Shown: positions 52,052-59,440 of the stretch, one piece after another | Layout of the letters: each line of letters begins with the position of its first letter | Position numbering within the stretch: position 1 is the stretch's first letter | Assembly: GCA_020161535.1 (NCBI GenBank) | Contig: JAIUNW010000004.1 | Location: 186,001-250,000 of the forward strand | Direction of reading: 5' to 3' | Source of the DNA: Bacteroidota bacterium | Lineage (GTDB): Bacteria; Bacteroidota; Bacteroidia; Chitinophagales; Chitinophagaceae | DNA length: 64,000 nt | Notes under the pieces: model-generated | Databases searched by the model: none | What the model saw: only the letters and a program-made list of their open reading frames with translations | Told to the model about the DNA's origin: nothing | Translations under genes and position numbers: made by a program

Positions 52052-52797
52052 TGTACCTGGTAGTTGGTGGTGCTGAAACAAGCCGCGAAATTGTCGGCAA
52101 TCTGCGCCGCGCGTTCGCCGGGCGTCATGACCGTGGCCGTATCGGCGATGCGTAGGGGATGGGCGCCGGCGAAGAAATTATCCATCTGTACCGATAGGTT
52201 TACCCGCAGGGTTTGACCCGAACCCAATTGCCCGCTTTCATCGGCCGCAAAATCTGTTTCGAGTGTGCGAATGGCGCTGTAGGGGGACCTGAAACCGCCG
52301 ATATGGTATTCAAATTTTCCGTTGGCCTGGTTGGAAGCCGTTGAATTGCCCTCGAGCTTGAGGAAGATATAGCCACTGTTCCAGGTCCAGAACATGCCCA
52401 ATAATGGATCGAGTGGGCCGGATTGCACACCGCTGACATTGCGGGCACTGTCGACCCCGAACTGGTATTGCAGGTGGCTGTATTGCCCCGGACTAACCTC
52501 CATGCGTATGCGAAAACTAGCGGTGTCGTTGAAATCGACCAGGTTATATTGATCGAGCGAAACAATACTGCCATCTGTTTTGGTGAGTTTGAATTGGCCC
52601 AGGTAGAACTTGAAACTGGTTGGCCGCAGCAATTCCCCATAAATATTGCTGTAGTTGGCATTGGCCTGGAAAGCGCTGCTATTCATTTCAGGCGATAGCC
52701 GGATCTCGAGCCAGGCGGCTTTGTCTTCACGACTGTTGTCTTTGGAACAGGCGGCAAAAAGGGTGAGGAGCAGCACGCTCAGCAACGGATATTTCAT
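52048..52797 (-). CDS. MbnP-like lipoprotein
   Basis: A 249-aa lipoprotein with lipobox FAAC at Cys17. The mature chain has the MbnP pattern: LEIRLSPEMNSSAF at the start, YQFGVDSARNVSGVQSGPLD, then LLGMFWTWNSGYIFLKLEG. MbnP proteins bind copper, with a Trp modified to kynurenine by the di-heme partner MbnH. The WTWNSGY stretch is the conserved Trp-bearing motif. The ATG at 52797 gives the lipoprotein signal; a longer frame to 52893 would run into dtd on the other strand. Its stop overlaps the peroxidase start. Confidence 0.82.
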   Translation of the reverse strand: MKYPLLSVLLLTLFAACSKDNSREDKAAWLEIRLSPEMNSSAFQANANYSNIYGELLRPTSFKFYLGQFKLTKTDGSIVSLDQYNLVDFNDTASFRIRMEVSPGQYSHLQYQFGVDSARNVSGVQSGPLDPLLGMFWTWNSGYIFLKLEGNSTASNQANGKFEYHIGGFRSPYSAIRTLETDFAADESGQLGSGQTLRVNLSVQMDNFFAGAHPLRIADTATVMTPGERAAQIADNFAACFSTTNYQVQ

Positions 52798-52833
52798 GTT
52801 ATTTTCGGCGTTCACCTTGAAGTTACACAAATT

Positions 52834-53286
52834 ATGAGAGTGGTTATACAGCGGGTCAGGAAGGCATCGGTAACGATCAACGGAAATATTCATTCGTCGA
52901 TTGGCCCGGGGCTCCTGGTGTTGCTGGGTATTGAAGACAGCGATTCTACAGAAGATGTGGCCTGGCTATGTGGCAAAATCTGCCAGTTGCGCATTTTTAA
53001 TGATGAGCAGGGGGTGATGAACCGGTCGGTTGCCGATATAAACGGCGAAGTGCTGCTGGTGAGCCAGTTTACCCTGCATGCGAGTACGAAAAAAGGCAAT
53101 CGTCCGTCGTATATCCGGGCATCCAAACCCCCGATCGCCATCCCCCTGTATGAAAACTTCTTGACCCAGTTGAGCAATAGCCTGGGCAAACCGGTTGCGG
53201 CAGGCGTTTTCGGCGCCGATATGCTGGTGGCCCTCGAAAACGACGGACCAGTCACCATTTGGATCGACAGCAAAAACAAGGAGTAG
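52834..53286 (+). CDS. dtd: D-aminoacyl-tRNA deacylase
   Basis: A 150-aa Dtd enzyme that removes D-amino acids (and glycine from tRNA-Ala) from mischarged tRNA. The N-terminus MRVVIQRVRKASVTINGN, the catalytic SQFTLHASTKKGNRPSY and the NDGPVTIWID motif (GPVT) with the cross-subunit Gly-cisPro are intact. Length is standard. It is divergent from the MbnP-like gene with a 36-base gap. Confidence 0.96.
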   Translation: MRVVIQRVRKASVTINGNIHSSIGPGLLVLLGIEDSDSTEDVAWLCGKICQLRIFNDEQGVMNRSVADINGEVLLVSQFTLHASTKKGNRPSYIRASKPPIAIPLYENFLTQLSNSLGKPVAAGVFGADMLVALENDGPVTIWIDSKNKE

Positions 53287-53290
53287 TTTT

Positions 53291-53317
53291 TACCCGACGG
53301 GTGCCACCCGTCGGGTA
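53291..53317. repeat. Perfect 12-base palindrome with 3-base loop
   Basis: TACCCGACGGGT (53291-53302), GCC, ACCCGTCGGGTA (53306-53317). The stem is perfect and GC-rich. A T-run precedes it instead of following it, so it is a poor rho-independent terminator for dtd. It begins 4 bases after the dtd stop and ends 4 bases before the MazG start. A REP-type palindrome or a post-transcriptional element is likelier. Confidence 0.8.
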
Positions 53318-53321
53318 GTAA

Positions 53322-53666
53322 ATGATTGATATGCAAGAACTTACAATAAAACAGGCGCAACACGAAGTGGATCAGTGGATCAAAACCGTGGGCGTGCGCT
53401 ATTTCGGCGAGCTCACCAACCTCGGTATTTTAATGGAAGAAGTGGGCGAACTTTCCCGGCTACTGGTGCGCACCTACGGCGAGCAATCGTTCAAAGAAAG
53501 CGACAAAAACAAAGCGCTGGCCGATGAAATGGCCGATGTGCTCTGGGTGTTGATTTGCCTGGCCAACCAAACCGGCGTAGACCTGGCAACAGCCTTCCGG
53601 AAAAACATGGAAAAGAAGTCTGGCCGCGACGCCGACCGCCACCGGCAAAACCCCAAACTTGGGTAA
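53322..53666 (+). CDS. MazG-like nucleotide pyrophosphohydrolase
   Basis: A 114-aa all-alpha NTP pyrophosphohydrolase. The metal-binding motif is LMEEVGELSRLL (EExxE), followed by LADEMADVLWVLICLANQ (ExxD). Its size matches the single-domain MazG-like group that hydrolyses non-canonical dNTPs. The ATG at 53322 lies just after the palindrome; an in-frame ATG at 53331 is also possible. It ends 23 bases before the glyS ATG. Confidence 0.9.
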   Translation: MIDMQELTIKQAQHEVDQWIKTVGVRYFGELTNLGILMEEVGELSRLLVRTYGEQSFKESDKNKALADEMADVLWVLICLANQTGVDLATAFRKNMEKKSGRDADRHRQNPKLG

Positions 53667-53673
53667 AACCCAA

Positions 53674-53681
53674 TATATTTG
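53674..53681 (+). promoter_or_regulatory. -7 element of glyS (TATATTTG)
   Basis: A perfect TAnnTTTG, 8 bases before the ATG at 53690. It argues for that start and against upstream in-frame candidates beginning at 53555. Confidence 0.6.
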
Positions 53682-53689
53682 CCTCCCTT

Positions 53690-55144
53690 ATGGCAAACGA
53701 TACCAACAAGTTCCAGGCGATCATTTCGCACTGTAAAGAGTACGGCTTCATTTTCCCTTCGAGCGAAATTTACGATGGCCTTAGCGCTGTATATGATTAC
53801 GGTCAGAACGGCAGCGAACTGAAGAAGAATATCCGCGACTATTGGTGGAAATGGATGACCCAGCTCCAGGAAGAAAACATCGTTGGTATCGATGCGGCCA
53901 TCTTTATGCACCCCACTACCTGGAAGGCCAGCGGCCACGTTGACAATTTCAGCGACCCGATGATCGATAACAAAGACAGCAAAAAGCGCTATCGGGTTGA
54001 TCACCTGATCGAAGCCTTTGCCGATACCCTGCCCGAGGCCGAGAAAGAGGCCCTGCTGGCCGAGATGGAAGCCCTGCTGAAAACCGAAGATTTCGCCGGA
54101 CTCAAATCCCTGATCGAAGCCCGGAAGATGAAATGCAGCGTGAGTGGCACGGCCAACTGGACCGATGTGCGCCAGTTTAACCTCATGTTCAAGACCGAAT
54201 TCGGTGCCGTTAGCGGCGAAGCCGACGACAATATGGTGTACCTGCGGCCCGAAACCGCCCAGGGCATTTTCGTGAACTTTCTGAATGTGCAAAAAAGCGG
54301 TCGGATGAAGATCCCTTTCGGCATCGCTCAGATTGGTAAGGCATTTCGCAATGAAATCGTGGCCCGGCAGTTCATTTTCCGGATGCGCGAATTTGAGCAG
54401 ATGGAAATGCAGTTTTTCATTCGCCCTGGCACGCAAAAAGAATGGTACGAGTACTGGAAAAATGCCCGGATGCAGTGGCACCTGAGCCTGGGCATTCCGG
54501 CCGAAAAATACAAGTTTCACGACCACGCCAAGCTGGCCCATTACGCCGACGCCGCTTGCGATATCGAATACAATTTCCCCATAGGTTTTAAAGAAGTAGA
54601 GGGCATTCACAGCCGCACCGATTTTGACCTGCGCAACCACCAGGAATACAGCAAAAAGAAGATGCAGTATTTCGACGCTGAATTGGGCCCCGACGGCAAA
54701 CCTTATGGCAATTATATCCCGTATGTTATTGAGACCTCGATTGGTCTGGACAGAACGGTTATGATGGTATTGAGCGAAGCCTACGAAGAGCAGGACCTCG
54801 GCACCCCCGAAAAGCCCGATTCAAGGGTCGTGCTCCGGTTTCCGCCCAAATTGGCACCCGTGAAACTGGGTATTTTACCCCTCATGAAAAAGGACGGATT
54901 ACCCGAAATTGCCCGCGAATTGCTGGCTGAATGCCGGGCTTCCTTCCGCTGTTTTTATGAAGAAAAAGACGCGATCGGCAAGCGCTATCGCAGGCAGGAT
55001 GCCATCGGAACCCCTTTTTGTGTTACGATCGACCACCAGACCAAAGAAGACCGGACGGTAACCATCCGTTACCGCGACAGCATGGAGCAGGAAAGAATCC
55101 CGTTGGATCAGGTAAAAAATTTGATTGCAAAAGCAATTGACTAA
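53690..55144 (+). CDS. glyS: Glycyl-tRNA synthetase (single-chain alpha2 type)
   Basis: A 484-aa class II synthetase charging tRNA-Gly. Motif 1 region EYGFIFPSSEIYDGLSAVYD, motif 2 QIGKAFRNEIVARQFIFRMR, motif 3 YVIETSIGLDRTVMMVL, and the C-terminal anticodon-binding domain (VTIDHQTKEDRTVTIRYRDS) are present. This is the eukaryote-like homodimer form common in Bacteroidota. The ATG at 53690 is supported by the -7 element just upstream. Confidence 0.96.
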   Translation: MANDTNKFQAIISHCKEYGFIFPSSEIYDGLSAVYDYGQNGSELKKNIRDYWWKWMTQLQEENIVGIDAAIFMHPTTWKASGHVDNFSDPMIDNKDSKKRYRVDHLIEAFADTLPEAEKEALLAEMEALLKTEDFAGLKSLIEARKMKCSVSGTANWTDVRQFNLMFKTEFGAVSGEADDNMVYLRPETAQGIFVNFLNVQKSGRMKIPFGIAQIGKAFRNEIVARQFIFRMREFEQMEMQFFIRPGTQKEWYEYWKNARMQWHLSLGIPAEKYKFHDHAKLAHYADAACDIEYNFPIGFKEVEGIHSRTDFDLRNHQEYSKKKMQYFDAELGPDGKPYGNYIPYVIETSIGLDRTVMMVLSEAYEEQDLGTPEKPDSRVVLRFPPKLAPVKLGILPLMKKDGLPEIARELLAECRASFRCFYEEKDAIGKRYRRQDAIGTPFCVTIDHQTKEDRTVTIRYRDSMEQERIPLDQVKNLIAKAID

Positions 55145-55209
55145 TAATATATTTGTCTAATACCCCTAACCGAATTGCCACTCACCACTAGAAGTAAGGC
55201 CCACTGCAT

Positions 55210-55491
55210 ATGCTACATATAAATCTCCATTTCGGAATACTTGCACTGCTCCTGTTTCTGGCTTTTGTTGCCGGATTTTTCCTTCGCTCATTGAATATCA
55301 ATTCATTACGCGAACGAGTTTTAGAATTGGAGCGCGAAAAGATGCAGGACCATGCTGAAATTCTTCAACTACAAAAGAAGATGTCTGAGAAGCAGCAAGA
55401 CAAGGCCAGCTCGCCCGCTGCAACACCCGTAGTGGCCCTTAAGGAGAACGGCCAGCCCGACGGGGGGAAAAATCGCCTCGCCTCCCATTAA
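55210..55491 (+). CDS. Small single-helix coiled-coil membrane protein A
   Basis: A 93-aa protein: one N-terminal membrane helix (FGILALLLFLAFVAGFFL), then a short coiled coil (RERVLELEREKMQDHAEILQ), then a disordered tail (DKASSPAATPVVALKENGQP). It is a paralogue of the gene at 55592: both share the order helix, R(V/I)LELE, HAEIL and V(V/I)xLK. No known family was recognised. Likely a membrane-anchored accessory protein; the function is unknown. Confidence 0.7.
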   Translation: MLHINLHFGILALLLFLAFVAGFFLRSLNINSLRERVLELEREKMQDHAEILQLQKKMSEKQQDKASSPAATPVVALKENGQPDGGKNRLASH

Positions 55492-55591
55492 GCGCCAATT
55501 ACCGACGTTTTCGTTACAATAATCGGACACCTGGTTCGTTTATGATTCAATAACGTATCCTTTGAATTCATAAACTCAAACCAAATTTTCT

Positions 55592-55858
55592 ATGATGTTC
55601 GCCAATATCACACTCGCCATGCTTAAGTGGTTGATTGCAGCGTTTGCATCGGGATCTTTAATTGGTTTCGCATTCCGTACCCAAAGAATCGCCAAAGCCA
55701 AAAAACGCATTCTTGAATTGGAGACCGAGATGGTTGAAAACCACGCGGAAATTCTCCGATTACACAAGATACACGCTGATAAATCAGGCAACCAGGCTAA
55801 AGTGCCCGTCATCAACCTGAAATCAGACCAGGTTGTAGCAGCCATCGCCAAAGCTTAA
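55592..55858 (+). CDS. Small single-helix coiled-coil membrane protein B (paralogue)
   Basis: An 88-aa protein with one membrane helix (MLKWLIAAFASGSLIGFAF), a basic boundary (RTQRIAKAKKR), a coiled coil (ILELETEMVENHAEILRLHK) and a tail (VPVINLKSDQVVAAIAKA). It shares its plan with the protein encoded at 55210, 100 bases upstream. The pair looks like an old tandem duplication. It overlaps the convergent reductase gene by 4 bases. Function is unknown. Confidence 0.7.
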   Translation: MMFANITLAMLKWLIAAFASGSLIGFAFRTQRIAKAKKRILELETEMVENHAEILRLHKIHADKSGNQAKVPVINLKSDQVVAAIAKA

Positions 55859-56604
55859 CCGTAGAGTTCGAGATGAATGTCTTTTTTGTCGTAGCCGAGC
55901 GCTTGTAAACGTGTTCGGGCTTCGTCTATCATTTCGCGCCAACCGCATAAAAAGAAATTCGCCGGATAGCTTCCCGAAGCTGATCCGGCTTTTTTTTGGG
56001 CGCATAATTCTTCGTACACCGCGTGTACATACCCTCTTCTCACGAGGTGATCATGACTGGTTTCGCGACTGTAAATCGGAAAATAATGAAAGGAAGGCAC
56101 TTCGGCCATGAGCTCGCGCATTTCGTCCTGGTACAATGCATTGCTGATATAGCGACAACCGAAAATTAGGTACAGTTCGGCATGTGGGATATTATTATTC
56201 AGTATATGATGCACCATCGATCGAAAAGGCGCGATACCCGTACCGGTGCATATCATTACTACATCCTTCTCAATGGGTTCGGGCAGGGTAAAAACGCCTT
56301 GCGGTCCGCGTAGAGTGAGCAAAGAACCCACCTGTATTTCGTCGAAAAGATATTGTGTACCCGCGCCACCATCCAGGCGAACAATCACCAGTTCAATCAC
56401 ATTGGTATTGTCGGGCCAGGAAGCGATTGAATAGCTTCGCCAGCGTTTGTTACGTTGTTCATGAATGGGAAGATCTAGCGTGATGAATTGCCCGGGCTTG
56501 AAGTCAAAAGGATTTGTCTCGTCGACCCGAATCCAGAATCGCCGCGTGGCAACGGCTTCATCTTGGATCCTGATAACCGTACCTGTTTGCCATGGCTGCA
56601 GCAT
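55855..56604 (-). CDS. Ferredoxin/flavodoxin-NADP+ reductase-like flavoprotein
   Basis: A 249-aa FNR-type reductase. FAD binding: FKPGQFITLDLP, WRSYSIASWPDN. Ribose/NAD(P) binding: VVMICTGTGIAPFRSMVHHI and FFLCGWREMIDEARTRL. It transfers electrons between NAD(P)H and a one-electron carrier. No iron-sulfur domain is attached, so a separate ferredoxin or oxygenase partner is implied, though none is adjacent. It converges on the small membrane protein gene. Confidence 0.88.
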   Translation of the reverse strand: MLQPWQTGTVIRIQDEAVATRRFWIRVDETNPFDFKPGQFITLDLPIHEQRNKRWRSYSIASWPDNTNVIELVIVRLDGGAGTQYLFDEIQVGSLLTLRGPQGVFTLPEPIEKDVVMICTGTGIAPFRSMVHHILNNNIPHAELYLIFGCRYISNALYQDEMRELMAEVPSFHYFPIYSRETSHDHLVRRGYVHAVYEELCAQKKAGSASGSYPANFFLCGWREMIDEARTRLQALGYDKKDIHLELYG

Positions 56605-56659
56605 ACGATGAATTTTACAGAAAGGTAAGAATTATAATTGTGGTAAATTTGGCACCGCC

Positions 56660-57037
56660 ATGATGCGCATCCTGAATATCGTATTTGTCGTTTTGTTTGT
56701 TATTTCTGCCGCCCTGCAGTACAACGACCCTGATCCCTATATCTGGGCACCGATTTATCTCTATGGTGCGTATATCTGTTACCAATCGGCCAGGGGCATT
56801 TTCAAACCCGGCCTGTATATCGCGGGCTGGCTGGTATATGGAGGCTATGCGGCCTATCTTTTCTTCGACAAGTTCGGGGTGTTGAGCTGGATCAACCAGC
56901 ACCATGCTGAAAGCATTGTTAGAACCATGCAGGCCGATAAACCATGGATTGAAGAGACGCGTGAGTTTGGCGGACTACTAATCTTAATCATCGCACTTGC
57001 GATCAACTGGGTGTGGTGGCGCTTAAAAAAAACATGA
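56660..57037 (+). CDS. TMEM220-like membrane protein
   Basis: A 125-aa membrane protein with about four helices: LNIVFVVLFVISAALQYNDP, then YGAYICYQSARG, IAGWLVYGGYAAYLFF and LLILIIALAINWVWW. The early LQYNDPDPYIWAPIY motif is the hallmark of the transmembrane 220 family. Function is unknown. It overlaps the TonB receptor start by four bases (ATGA), so the two are translated together. Confidence 0.85.
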   Translation: MMRILNIVFVVLFVISAALQYNDPDPYIWAPIYLYGAYICYQSARGIFKPGLYIAGWLVYGGYAAYLFFDKFGVLSWINQHHAESIVRTMQADKPWIEETREFGGLLILIIALAINWVWWRLKKT

Positions 57038-59379
57038 TGAAATTCTATCTGTACCTTTTATTGCAACTGGGCCTGTATACCGGCTATGCACAAACGAAGA
57101 TTGAAGGCGATATCCGAAACGAAAAAAAACAGCCCCTGTCGGGCGTAACCGTTCACTTGTTGAACACCGATTTGTATACAGCCAGCAACGCCCAGGGTCA
57201 ATTTCAACTCAATGCCAGTACCGGTGCCGAAGGCGTACTTGAATTGTCGGCCGTTGGTTATGCCAGCAAACTGGTTTCCTATAAACAGGGCAGCGAATTG
57301 CACATTGTGTTGAAAACAACCAGTACCGAACTCGACGAAGCGGTAGTGGTTGCTGAAAAAAAAGAAACCAGGCTGCGCGACCTGCCCATCAGTGTCACCA
57401 GCCTGAATGCACGCGAGATCAACCAGTTCCGACTCTGGAACAGCAAAGAATTGACCGCCATTGTGCCGAACTTGTTTGCCAGCGATCCTGGCGATAAACG
57501 CAATGTGGTGTCGTTAAGGGGCATCACCACCAGCTCCTACGATCCCGCCGTGATCACCTATATAGATGGTGTTGCCCAGTTTGGCCTCGATACCTATATC
57601 GCCCAGCTATTTGATGTAGAACGGATAGAAGTGCTGCGCGGTCCGCAGGGTACTTTGTATGGCCGGAATGCCATGGGAGGCGTAATCAATATCATCACCC
57701 GCAAACCCGCTAATAAAACAACAGGCTTTGCGGAAATCAGTTTGGGCGATTACGGTTTGCAGCGTTACAGTGCCGGTGTACAGTTGCCACTGATCAAAGA
57801 CAAACTTTTTCTGAAGGCCGGCGGGCTCTTTGAAAAGTCGAACGGTTTTTATACAAACGATTTCAACAACAGTCACTACGACAAGCAACAGGCTTTCAGC
57901 GGTAATTATTCACTGGAGTATCGACCAACCGATCGCTGGCGTTTTTCACTTGATGCCAAACAGCAGAACAACCGGAACAAGGGTGCTTTCCCGCTGGTGA
58001 TGGGTAAGGAAGATGCATTTGCAAATCCCTATCACTTGAACCAGAATGCCGGCACCAAACTAATCGACGATATCTGGAGCCTTTCTCTCACGGCCCGTTA
58101 TACAACGCCGAAACTCCAACTCAGTTCGCAAACAGCTTATCAGCAGAACTATCGCATTTATGAGAAGCCGATCGACGCAGATTTCTCGCCGCTGGATGGC
58201 ATTACCATTATCAACAACTATGGACGGCGGTGGAATAACGTCAAGGTATATACGCAGGAATTCCGGGTACAGTCGACCGATGCCCCTGGCAGCAAATTCA
58301 AATGGACAGCCGGCAGCTTTCTCTTCTTGCAAGAAGCGCCCAATAAGCAAGCCACCCATTTTGGTGAAGACGGCGAACTGGTAGGCGGCGGCGGCAAAAA
58401 TTTCTCGTTGCTCAATACCTCTACCGGGCGCAACCGCGGACTAGCCATATATGGCCAGGCCAGTTATCGATTCCTGCCACGCTGGGAATTGACAGCGGGT
58501 TTGCGACTCGATCTTGAATCGCGTGAATTGTCGGTGCGCGGCGACTACCTGTCTGATCCCGATCCCAATCCAGTGTTTGCTTACCAGGGCGATACCAGTG
58601 CCAGGGTGAAATTTCATGCATTGAGTCCGAAGTTAAACCTGGCCTATCACCTCAATGCCCAGCAAATGCTTTTTGCAGGTTATAGCAAAGGATTCCGCAC
58701 CGGCGGATTGACACCTTTGTCCGCCGATCCTTCACAACCCGCACTCTATCCCTATCAACCCGAATACAGCCACAATATCGAAGCCGGTTGGAAATGGCAA
58801 GACCCCAAAAACAAATGGCTGTTCAACATTACCGCTTTTTATGGTATCGTGAACGATGTGCAGGTACCCACCCTGGTATTGCCCGATGCGGTAACCATCA
58901 CCCGCAATACCGGCAAATTGCAATCAAAAGGCATTGAAGCCGAGTTGCAGGCAAAGCCTGTTAAAGGATTTGATATCCGCTATAGTTTTGGTTATACCGA
59001 TGCCGCGTACGACCAATTGAAAGTCGCTTCCAATGGCGGTGAAGAAGACCTGGGTGGCAAGAAACAAATCTTTACACCCGATGTCAATTCTATGCTGGCG
59101 CTGCAATATCGTTATGCATTTAAACAAGACTGGGCCCTGGTGCTGCGCGGTGAATGGAAATATTTAGGCCGCCAATATTTTGACCTGGCCAATCAACTGG
59201 AACAATCGCCCTATCATGTGCTCAATGCGCGTTTCGGCGTCGAGAAAGGAAAACTCAGCCTGATGGGCTGGGTGCGAAACCTGACCGATACCCGGTATAT
59301 TGGCTATGCGTATGATTTTGGTGCTGTCAACCTGGCACCACCGCGCACCGTTGGGCTAACACTTGCAACAAGGTTCTAA
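57034..59379 (+). CDS. TonB-dependent outer-membrane receptor
   Basis: A 781-aa receptor. Signal peptide (YLYLLLQLGLYTGYAQ), then a carboxypeptidase regulatory-like domain (IEGDIRNEKKQPLSGVTVHL to VGYASKLVSY), the plug (LRDLPISVTSLNAREINQF, GPQGTLYGRNAMGGVINI) and the C-terminal barrel ending NLAPPRTVGLTLATRF. There is no SusD gene beside it, so a siderophore- or vitamin-type ligand is more likely than a glycan, but the ligand is unknown. Its start ATG at 57034 overlaps the TMEM220-like stop. Confidence 0.93.
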   Translation: MMKFYLYLLLQLGLYTGYAQTKIEGDIRNEKKQPLSGVTVHLLNTDLYTASNAQGQFQLNASTGAEGVLELSAVGYASKLVSYKQGSELHIVLKTTSTELDEAVVVAEKKETRLRDLPISVTSLNAREINQFRLWNSKELTAIVPNLFASDPGDKRNVVSLRGITTSSYDPAVITYIDGVAQFGLDTYIAQLFDVERIEVLRGPQGTLYGRNAMGGVINIITRKPANKTTGFAEISLGDYGLQRYSAGVQLPLIKDKLFLKAGGLFEKSNGFYTNDFNNSHYDKQQAFSGNYSLEYRPTDRWRFSLDAKQQNNRNKGAFPLVMGKEDAFANPYHLNQNAGTKLIDDIWSLSLTARYTTPKLQLSSQTAYQQNYRIYEKPIDADFSPLDGITIINNYGRRWNNVKVYTQEFRVQSTDAPGSKFKWTAGSFLFLQEAPNKQATHFGEDGELVGGGGKNFSLLNTSTGRNRGLAIYGQASYRFLPRWELTAGLRLDLESRELSVRGDYLSDPDPNPVFAYQGDTSARVKFHALSPKLNLAYHLNAQQMLFAGYSKGFRTGGLTPLSADPSQPALYPYQPEYSHNIEAGWKWQDPKNKWLFNITAFYGIVNDVQVPTLVLPDAVTITRNTGKLQSKGIEAELQAKPVKGFDIRYSFGYTDAAYDQLKVASNGGEEDLGGKKQIFTPDVNSMLALQYRYAFKQDWALVLRGEWKYLGRQYFDLANQLEQSPYHVLNARFGVEKGKLSLMGWVRNLTDTRYIGYAYDFGAVNLAPPRTVGLTLATRF

Positions 59380-59396
59380 GCCGCGAAGGATTTCTG

Positions 59397-59404
59397 TATA
59401 TTTG
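59397..59404 (+). promoter_or_regulatory. -7 element of mfd (TATATTTG)
   Basis: A perfect TAnnTTTG 36 bases before the ATG at 59441. A small hairpin (TTCACC 59413-59418, GGTGAA 59423-59428, loop TGCG) lies in the leader. This supports the 59441 start over an in-frame ATG at 59363, which would be upstream of the promoter. Confidence 0.6.
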
Positions 59405-59440
59405 CAACCCGGTTCACCTGCGGGTGAATCTTTCGTGCGT

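Noticed and set aside
53291..53317. Rho-independent terminator of dtd
   Set aside because: The stem is strong, but the T-run lies before the stem on the plus strand and there is none after it on either strand.
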